Positions 6,483 to 11,191 of a stretch of 11,191 bases of DNA are shown here, one piece after another. The notes below the pieces were generated by a model. That model ran no database searches. It was given only the letters and a program-made list of their open reading frames with translations, and was not told the DNA's origin. Both the position numbers and the translations under genes were made by a program. Within the stretch, counting starts at the first letter, position 1. Every line of letters starts with the position of its first letter. The stretch comes from Desulfobacteraceae bacterium (GTDB lineage Bacteria; Desulfobacterota; DSM-4660; Desulfatiglandales; B25-G16): contig DAOVDY010000009.1 in the NCBI GenBank assembly GCA_030669265.1, positions 1 to 11,191 of the forward strand. The letters run 5' to 3'.

Positions 6483-7120
6483 AATTTTTTATTGACACAG
6501 CAAATATCGAGGAAATAACAAAGGCCAATGAATTGGGAGTATTAGATGGGGTCACAACAAACCCTACACTCGTAGCAAAAGAGGGAAGAAGATTTGAAGA
6601 ATTAATTAAAGAAATTTGCCGTATAGTAGATGGCCCAGTCAGTGCTGAAGTAGTAAGTATTGAAGCAGAGGGCATGGTTAAAGAGGCACGACACCTGGCA
6701 AAATTTGCTGATAATATAGTAGTAAAAATCCCCATGATAACTGAAGGGATTAAGGCCACCAAAATACTATCAAAGGAAAATATCAACATCAATGTAACAC
6801 TGGTATTTTCACCCTTACAGGCGCTGATAGCAGCCAAAGCAGGTGCGAGCTTTGTGAGCCCTTTTATTGGTAGACTGGATGATATAACGAGCGTCGGTAT
6901 GGGAATAGTAGAGGATATAGTAACCATATATGAAAATTATGGATTTGAAACTGAGGTTATTGTAGCAAGCATCCGCAATCCTATCCATGTTTTAGATGCA
7001 GCCTTGATTGGAGCACATATTGCCACAATCCCTTTCAAGGTGCTCATCCAATTAACCGAACATCCTCTCACCAAGATTGGATTAGATAAATTTTTAGCGG
7101 ATTGGAATAAAATGGGGTAA
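6479..7120 (+). CDS. tal: Small transaldolase (TalC/FSA-like family)
   Basis: Class I aldolase of the compact family that includes fructose-6-phosphate aldolase and short transaldolases; moves a dihydroxyacetone unit in the non-oxidative pentose phosphate pathway. The 213-residue barrel starts [13 protein letters not shown], followed by GVTTNPTL (24-31). The Schiff-base lysine is Lys83 in NIVVKIPM. Two residues argue for transaldolase rather than FSA activity: Glu57 in VSAEV, where E. coli FSA has Gln59, and Phe129 in SPFIGRLDD, where FSA has Tyr131 and TalB has Phe178. These correspondences are from memory of the family. The ribosome binding site AAAGGAGG (6467-6474) is the strongest in the window. 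The start overlaps the folK stop by ATGA, and the next gene begins four bases after its stop. Confidence 0.92.
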   Translation: MKFFIDTANIEEITKANELGVLDGVTTNPTLVAKEGRRFEELIKEICRIVDGPVSAEVVSIEAEGMVKEARHLAKFADNIVVKIPMITEGIKATKILSKENININVTLVFSPLQALIAAKAGASFVSPFIGRLDDITSVGMGIVEDIVTIYENYGFETEVIVASIRNPIHVLDAALIGAHIATIPFKVLIQLTEHPLTKIGLDKFLADWNKMG

Positions 7121-7124
7121 ATAA

Positions 7125-7706
7125 ATGTCTCTCTGCAAATTGGTCTTACCTGTTATTGTTATACTTTTTTCCATCTCTTCTTTAAAATATGCAGGAGCAG
7201 ATATCTATCGATTCAAGGATGAAAATGGGGTCTGGCATTTCACCAACATTCGATCAGACACACGCTATCGTCTTTATATAAAGACAGGAAGATTAAGGGG
7301 AAAGCAATATATTACAAATTATGATACTATAATTCAGAAGGCAGCAAAACAATTCAGTGTGGACTCCCACCTTATAAAGGCCATTATCATGGCGGAATCG
7401 TCTTTCGATCCCAATGCAATCTCTAAAAGCGGTGCCCAGGGCCTGATGCAACTGATGCCACCCACTGCAAACGATATGGAGGTAAATAATCCATTTGATC
7501 CAGAAGAAAATATTTTTGGCGGTACAAGATATATTAGCTTACTCCTCAAAAAGTTTAAACAGGATAAAAAATTAGCTATAGCTGCCTATAATGTTGGCCC
7601 TTCGGTTGTGTCTAACCACAATTCTGTCCCTCTTATACCTCAGACCAAGCGCTTCGTTGAGAAGGTTATGAGATATTATAGGGAATTTAAAAAACATGGG
7701 AATTAA
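7125..7706 (+). CDS. Exported lytic transglycosylase (DUF4124-like region plus SLT domain)
   Basis: Cleaves glycan strands of peptidoglycan in the periplasm with formation of 1,6-anhydro-muramic acid. Residues 1-25 form a signal peptide: a short basic start, a hydrophobic core, and an AGA motif at 23-25 before DIYRF. Residues 26-45 (DIYRFKDENGVWHFTN) resemble the DUF4124 region often found at the start of such proteins. The SLT domain covers about 66-190: catalytic Glu91 in IIMAESSFDP, GAQGLMQLMPPTA (103-115), NIFGGTRYI (129-137) and AYNVGP (154-159). At 193 residues it is a minimal enzyme with no LysM repeats. It sits between tal and pgsA with gaps of 4 and 11 bases, so it is probably read from the same transcript. 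Only a weak GGGG lies upstream. Confidence 0.9.
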   Translation: MSLCKLVLPVIVILFSISSLKYAGADIYRFKDENGVWHFTNIRSDTRYRLYIKTGRLRGKQYITNYDTIIQKAAKQFSVDSHLIKAIIMAESSFDPNAISKSGAQGLMQLMPPTANDMEVNNPFDPEENIFGGTRYISLLLKKFKQDKKLAIAAYNVGPSVVSNHNSVPLIPQTKRFVEKVMRYYREFKKHGN

Positions 7707-7717
7707 GGCCTTTAATT

Positions 7718-8275
7718 ATGAAAAAAAATCAAGGCCAAATAAATAATCTGCCAAATACTCTAAGTATTATTAGGCTGGTTTTAATTCCAGTAATTGTTAT
7801 ATGCCTGTATTTTCCTGGAAGATTGGGAAGTTTCTTAGCTGCTCTCTTTTTCGGGCTGGCCGCTATAACAGATCTTCTGGATGGTTTCTATGCCCGGAGA
7901 CACAAAAAAATTACCTCACTGGGCAAATTTCTTGATCCCTTAGCAGACAAATTACTGATCTCGGCAACTATGATCATGCTCATAACCCTGAACAGGATAC
8001 CTGCCTGGGTTGTTATTATTATTATTGTAAGGGAAATGGCAGTAACAGGGTTAAGGGGTATTGCTGTAGTAGAAGGTATAGTTATTGAGGCAAGTTCCCT
8101 CGGAAAATACAAAACTATATTTCAGTTAGTTTCCCTCATATGTCTCTCACTGCACTACGAGTATTTAAAGGTCGATTTCCATATAGTTGGAATGACCTTC
8201 CTTTGGGCAGCCTTAATATTAACTATGTGGTCGGGATGGGTATACGTGAAAATGACCAAAAAGATACTATCCTAA
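7718..8275 (+). CDS. pgsA: CDP-diacylglycerol-glycerol-3-phosphate 3-phosphatidyltransferase
   Basis: Integral membrane enzyme that makes phosphatidylglycerophosphate, the committed step to phosphatidylglycerol and cardiolipin. The CDP-alcohol phosphotransferase motif is complete: Asp52, Asp55-Gly56, Ala59-Arg60, Gly69, Asp73 and Asp77, in DLLDGFYAR and GKFLDPLAD. The N-terminal NNLPNTLSIIRLVLIPV is typical of PgsA rather than of phosphatidylserine or cardiolipin synthases. About six hydrophobic segments follow from residue 20 to 175. The 185-residue length is normal. It starts 11 bases after the lytic transglycosylase and ends 47 bases before tRNA-Gly, matching the pgsA-glyW-cysT order of E. 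coli. Confidence 0.93.
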   Translation: MKKNQGQINNLPNTLSIIRLVLIPVIVICLYFPGRLGSFLAALFFGLAAITDLLDGFYARRHKKITSLGKFLDPLADKLLISATMIMLITLNRIPAWVVIIIIVREMAVTGLRGIAVVEGIVIEASSLGKYKTIFQLVSLICLSLHYEYLKVDFHIVGMTFLWAALILTMWSGWVYVKMTKKILS

Positions 8276-8281
8276 AAAACC

Positions 8282-8310
8282 TTGACATTTTTTTGCAGAA
8301 GTAGTAGGAA
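8282..8310 (+). promoter_or_regulatory. Promoter candidate for the tRNA-Gly/tRNA-Cys unit
   Basis: A perfect -35 hexamer TTGACA (8282-8287) is followed after 17 bp by TAGGAA (8305-8310), a weak match to the -10 consensus. The predicted start near 8317 is about six bases before mature tRNA-Gly at 8323. A run of seven T follows the -35 box. The placement right after the pgsA stop suggests the tRNAs have their own promoter and also drive the M23 peptidase gene. Confidence 0.5.
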
Positions 8311-8322
8311 ATCTTAAAAATA

Positions 8323-8398
8323 GCGGGAATAGCTCAGTTGGTAGAGCATCACGTTGCCAACGTGACGGTCGCCGGTTCAAGCCCGGTTTCCCGCTCCA
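8323..8398 (+). tRNA. tRNA-Gly (anticodon GCC)
   Basis: Acceptor strand GCGGGAA (8323-8329) pairs with TTCCCGC (8388-8394), followed by discriminator T8395 and encoded CCA (8396-8398). The D arm is GCTC/GAGC. The anticodon stem TCACG/CGTGA closes the loop TTGCCAA, giving anticodon GCC, which reads GGC and GGU. The T arm is GCCGG-TTCAAGC-CCGGT. It lies six bases before tRNA-Cys, so the two come from one precursor. Confidence 0.97.
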
Positions 8399-8404
8399 AT
8401 AAAA

Positions 8405-8480
8405 GGCGGCATAGCCAAGTGGCTAAGGCAGCGGTCTGCAAAACCGTTTGACACCGGTTCGAATCCGGTTGCCGCCTCCA
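8405..8480 (+). tRNA. tRNA-Cys (anticodon GCA)
   Basis: Acceptor strand GGCGGCA (8405-8411) pairs with TGCCGCC (8470-8476), followed by U73, the identity base for cysteine tRNA, and encoded CCA (8478-8480). The anticodon stem GCGGT/ACCGT closes the loop CTGCAAA, giving GCA. The M23 peptidase gene starts 20 bases after its CCA end, with no terminator or room for a promoter between them. E. coli has a tRNA-Leu next in this cluster; here it is absent. Confidence 0.97.
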
Positions 8481-8500
8481 GTAAAATCAGGATACAAGTT

Positions 8501-9409
8501 ATGACCTCAAAAAAATCTACCATCCTGTTCCTTCCAGGAGGATTAAACAAAGTAAGAAGAATTAGTGTTTCTCGGAGTGTAATCGTTACTCTCTTCTTTC
8601 TCGCCTTTATGATAATTCTCAGTGCCGGTTGGCTTATTACCGATTACATCAAAATAAAAACCCAAATACCGGAACTAAATTATCTAAAAAAAGAAAACAG
8701 AATTCAAAAGACCCAAATCATCGCCTTAAGTAAAAAGATCAATCAAATCAATCAAGACATGGTCAAACTTCAAAAATTTGAGCATAAGTTAAGGGTCATG
8801 ACAAACTTAGAACCATCTAAGGAACAGGATCAATTATTGGCGGTTGGGGGTTCCAATATCAGTACTCTTAAACCAGATTATCAACTGGAGGAAGTTCATA
8901 AGGGATTAATGTATCAAATGCATAAATCTTTAGAGGGCTTGGAAAAAGAGACAGCTTTAGCCTCCATGTCTCAAACAGAATTAAATGACTTTTTAAAAGC
9001 GCAGAAGTCTATTCTGGCCTGTACACCATCTATCAGGCCAACAGATGGCTGGTTTTCTTCTGGATTTGGTTACAGGATCTCGCCCTTTACCAATCAAAGG
9101 GAATTTCACAAAGGAATTGATATAGCAACCAGGATCGGAACACCTATCATTGCCTCGGCCGATGGATTAGTCATACATGTGGGGAGAGAAGGTAACTTCG
9201 GAAAGATGGTTGCTATTAATCATGGATATAATTTAAAAACACGATACGGGCATCTGAGTAAATTCCGGATAAAAAAAGGGCAACATGTTAAAAGAGGTCA
9301 AATTATAGGAGAGGTTGGAAATACCGGCCGATGTACTGGCCCCCACCTCCACTATGAGGTACTTTTCAATGGTGTCCCTGTAAACCCTCTCAATTACATA
9401 CTTAACTAA
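8501..9409 (+). CDS. Membrane-anchored M23 (LytM-type) peptidoglycan endopeptidase
   Basis: Zinc endopeptidase family that cuts peptide cross-links of peptidoglycan. Of 302 residues, about 27-48 form one membrane helix after a basic N-terminus (KKST, KVRRISVSR), so the protein is likely inner-membrane anchored with a periplasmic body. Residues about 55-100 are rich in Lys, Gln, Leu and Ile and probably form a coiled coil. The M23 domain (about 181-300) has all the zinc and catalytic positions: His203 and Asp207 in HKGIDIA, His251 in YGHLS, and His282/His284 in GPHLHYE. It therefore looks active, unlike degenerate activator proteins such as EnvC. AGGA (8489-8492) is the ribosome binding site, eight bases before ATG. 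Placement just before secA recurs in Desulfobacterota, from memory. No clear terminator follows. Confidence 0.9.
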   Translation: MTSKKSTILFLPGGLNKVRRISVSRSVIVTLFFLAFMIILSAGWLITDYIKIKTQIPELNYLKKENRIQKTQIIALSKKINQINQDMVKLQKFEHKLRVMTNLEPSKEQDQLLAVGGSNISTLKPDYQLEEVHKGLMYQMHKSLEGLEKETALASMSQTELNDFLKAQKSILACTPSIRPTDGWFSSGFGYRISPFTNQREFHKGIDIATRIGTPIIASADGLVIHVGREGNFGKMVAINHGYNLKTRYGHLSKFRIKKGQHVKRGQIIGEVGNTGRCTGPHLHYEVLFNGVPVNPLNYILN

Positions 9410-9484
9410 CCTGCGCCTCACCTGTTTGATTCTATCCCATAACCACTCTCATTTTTTTATTCTTTCATTTAAATTTGACAAACT

Positions 9485-9657
9485 CGTAAAAAGTCTTTTG
9501 CGAGCGATTTTGGCCACTTTTGGAAAAAGATTCATGAAATGCTGAGAGTTAAAAATTCCAAACTGTTTGAGGCCTTTAGGTCGAGTTTTTGGAATTTAGC
9601 GAAGCATTTAATGAATCCCAAAATGGGCATCATGAGCGAGTAAAAGGACTTTTTACG
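9485..9657. repeat. 173-bp imperfect palindrome (MITE-like or structured RNA element)
   Basis: Matching arms occur in the correct nested order. CGTAAAAAGTC (9485-9495) pairs with GACTTTTTACG (9647-9657). TTTTGG (9516-9522 region) and the GCC before it pair with CCAAAATGGGC (about 9618-9628). GATTCAT (9529-9535) pairs with ATGAATC (9611-9617), and AAATGCT just inside pairs with AGCATTT. AAATTCCAAA (9553-9562) pairs with TTTGGAATTT (9588-9597). The apex is GGCC-TTTA-GGTC. All pairs centre near 9571-9575. There is no transposase frame. This fits a miniature inverted-repeat element or a dispersed palindromic repeat; I have an impression of similar sequences in other Desulfobacterota spacers, which was not checked. 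Confidence 0.7.
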
Positions 9658-9764
9658 AAAACATTAAATTTACTCTATCTATCTTTGCAAAAATATAATT
9701 TATTGTGTAAAGTATATAAAATTAACTCGGCTTCGCTCCGTCCCGCTGGATTGCATGAGAAAGT

Positions 9765-9798
9765 TGGAATAATGGAATACTGGAGTATGGAAAAATGG
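9765..9798. repeat. Degenerate tandem repeat of about 8 bp (TGGAATAA type)
   Basis: Consecutive units are TGGAATAA, TGGAATAC, TGGAGTA, TGGAAAAA and a final TGG. It is the third short-period array in the window's spacers, with a different unit from those before dnaX and lysA. It is non-coding and lies 180 bp before secA. No role is evident. Confidence 0.65.
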
Positions 9799-9979
9799 TA
9801 AAGAGGGTTAAATACACTTTACGCTCTTCGCCATGCGTGAGGCAAAAAAATAATGCTTCAATAAACCACAACAATTTCAGTACGTTGTAGAATTTCCGAG
9901 ACATCAAATTTAATTGCTACTTGAATTATTGGATATAAAAGTTTAATCAGAAATAATAACAATTATAAGGGAATTTTAT

Positions 9980-11191
9980 ATGTTGGGTAAGATTTTCAAA
10001 ACAATTATTGGAAGCAAAAACGAAAGAGAGCTTAAAAAACTTGCCCCAATAGTTGAAAAAATCAATGAACTTGAACCCCTGTTTAAAGGGCTTAGTGATG
10101 ACCAACTAAAGAACAAGACAGGAGAATTTAAGCAGAGAATAGCAAAGGGCGAATCCCTGGATGATATCTTGCCGGAGGCCTATGCTGCAGTCAGAGAGGT
10201 CTCAGTAAGGGTCTTAGCCATGAGACCTTTTGATGTACAACTCTTAGGAGGCATTGTTCTTCATCGCGGCAACATAGCAGAAATGAAAACAGGTGAAGGC
10301 AAGACCCTGGCTGCTACTCTTCCTTTATACTTAAATGCACTCTTAGAACGTGGTAGCCACCTAGTTACGGTAAACGATTATCTTGCAAAAAGAGACGCAG
10401 AGTGGATGGGTGGAATATACCGGTTCCTCGGGTTATCTGTAGGTGTCATTGTACATGATATGGATGATCAGAAAAGAAAGGCTGCCTATAACTCTGATAT
10501 AACCTATGGTACTAACAATGAATTCGGCTTTGATTACCTCAGGGACAATATGAAGTACTCATTTGAAGACTGTGTACAGAGAGATCTTCACTTTGGCATT
10601 GTAGATGAGGTGGATAGCATTCTCATTGATGAAGCGAGAACCCCTCTGATAATCTCAGGCCCTATTGAGCGCAGCCAAGACCCCTTTTATGCCACAGTAA
10701 AGCCTTCTATCATGAAACTTAAGGAGCACCAGGATAGGGTAATTCGAACCATTCTTAACAAGTCTGAGGCATTGATGAGGGAAGGTAAAGATGATGATAA
10801 AGCAATCGAATTGCTCCTTCAGGTTAAGAGAGGGAGCCCAAAGAATCCACGATTTCTCAAGATCATTGCAGATGAACCTGGACTAAAAAAAGGGATAGAT
10901 AGGATGGAATCTTTCCTTAGATCCCAAAAGTCCCTCCCTGCCCTGGATGAAGAACTCTATTGCATTATCGAAGAGCAAGATCACAGTGCAAACTGGACAG
11001 ATAAAGGGCTTATACTATTATCTGGAGACCAACAAGACGCATTTATCATCCCTGACCTGAGCCAAGGGTTACAAGAAATTGATAGCGATCCTCATTTGAA
11101 CTTCAGGGAAAAGAAAAAAAGAAAAAGAGAATTAGAGGCAAAATACTCAGAGACATCTGAAAGAATGCATGCGTCCCAGCAGCTTATTAAA
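9980..11191 (+). CDS. secA: Protein translocase ATPase SecA, 5' part (runs off window)
   Basis: Motor of the Sec pathway; binds preproteins and drives them through SecYEG using ATP. The window holds the first 404 codons, open to the last base. The ATG at 9980 follows AAGGGA with a seven-base gap, and the product starts [20 protein letters not shown], as expected. Visible motifs are DVQLLGG (85-91), Walker A MKTGEGKT (102-109), [13 protein letters not shown] (131-143), [17 protein letters not shown] (175-191), and the DEAD-type Walker B region with [17 protein letters not shown] (208-224). After ISG (225-227), about 112 residues precede TDKG (340-343), against about 46 at the matching place in E. 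coli. This part contains [13 protein letters not shown] and, later, a Lys/Arg-rich helix (376-385) and [12 protein letters not shown]. It resembles the long-form SecA of Bacteroidetes and some other phyla. The C-terminal half is not visible. Confidence 0.96.
   Translation, partial: MLGKIFKTIIGSKNERELKKLAPIVEKINELEPLFKGLSDDQLKNKTGEFKQRIAKGESLDDILPEAYAAVREVSVRVLAMRPFDVQLLGGIVLHRGNIAEMKTGEGKTLAATLPLYLNALLERGSHLVTVNDYLAKRDAEWMGGIYRFLGLSVGVIVHDMDDQKRKAAYNSDITYGTNNEFGFDYLRDNMKYSFEDCVQRDLHFGIVDEVDSILIDEARTPLIISGPIERSQDPFYATVKPSIMKLKEHQDRVIRTILNKSEALMREGKDDDKAIELLLQVKRGSPKNPRFLKIIADEPGLKKGIDRMESFLRSQKSLPALDEELYCIIEEQDHSANWTDKGLILLSGDQQDAFIIPDLSQGLQEIDSDPHLNFREKKKRKRELEAKYSETSERMHASQQLIK

Larger units (their letters stand above)
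9410..9979. other. 570-bp gene-free region between the M23 gene and secA
   Basis: No convincing gene is present on either strand; the short open frames here have no ribosome binding site, no recognisable motif, and run through inverted repeats. In order, it holds a T-rich stretch (9450-9470), the 173-bp imperfect palindrome at 9485-9657, an AT-rich segment, a small GC-rich patch (9727-9750), the degenerate repeat at 9765-9798, and an AT-rich leader with a TATAAA (9934-9939) that could be a -10 box but lacks a good -35. The secA ribosome binding site AAGGGA lies at 9967-9972. Confidence 0.7.

Noticed and set aside
6406..6927. 173-residue minus-strand frame over folK and tal
   Set aside because: It is low in complexity (Ser, Ile, Thr rich), as expected for the complement of an AT-rich barrel protein. 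The + strand gene has catalytic residues and a strong ribosome binding site.
9475..9503. TTGACA (9475-9480) as a secA promoter
   Set aside because: The hexamer is perfect, but the -10 position at a 16-18 bp spacing reads TTGCGA or similar. It is also about 500 bp from secA and abuts the palindrome.
9589..9801. 70-residue + frame between the M23 gene and secA
   Set aside because: It starts within the arm of the 173-bp palindrome, continues through the short repeat, and has no ribosome binding site or family motif.
9722..9907. 61-residue minus-strand frame in the secA spacer
   Set aside because: It covers the degenerate repeat and a GC-rich patch, has no ribosome binding site, and its peptide is not recognisable.

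Overview
This is an AT-rich bacterial chromosome segment made up almost entirely of housekeeping genes, all on the + strand. The gene set suggests a Desulfobacterota (Deltaproteobacteria)-like organism. The reasons are lysine synthesis by the LL-diaminopimelate aminotransferase (DapL) route, the order lysA-dapB-dapL-folK, an M23 peptidase directly before secA, and intergenic DNA rich in short degenerate tandem repeats and long imperfect palindromes. The taxonomy is inference and was not tested by any search. I see no phage, plasmid, CRISPR, toxin-antitoxin or defence genes, and no clear undescribed protein system.

Layout. Positions 77-888 hold tadA (tRNA adenosine deaminase) and two tRNA-Ser genes, CGA and GGA. 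The first tRNA starts on the last base of the tadA stop codon. Positions 1045-2619 hold dnaX, the clamp-loader subunit. A 90-bp spacer with a long hairpin and a triplicated 11-mer leads into lysA at 2709. From 2709 to 8275 the genes are tightly packed, with gaps of 35 bp or less and several overlaps: lysA, dapB, dapL, folK, a small transaldolase, a DUF4124-like plus SLT lytic transglycosylase, and pgsA. A promoter-like site then precedes tRNA-Gly(GCC) and tRNA-Cys(GCA). The order pgsA-tRNA-Gly-tRNA-Cys is the same as the pgsA-glyW-cysT order in E. coli. An M23 (LytM-type) membrane-anchored peptidase starts 20 bp after tRNA-Cys. The only long gene-free stretch, 9410-9979, carries a 173-bp imperfect palindrome and a degenerate 8-bp repeat. 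The window ends inside secA (404 codons, no stop), which is a long form with extra sequence after the first nucleotide-binding motifs.

Functional themes. lysA, dapB and dapL supply meso-diaminopimelate and lysine; dapA and dapF are not in the window. The lytic transglycosylase and the M23 peptidase act on peptidoglycan, which uses diaminopimelate. PgsA makes anionic phospholipid, which SecA needs for membrane function. folK and the transaldolase are metabolic passengers of the long operon. The points most worth a second look are the non-coding ones (9485-9657, 2634-2705, 755-791), the long-form SecA, the tadA/tRNA overlap and the in-frame dapL/folK junction.
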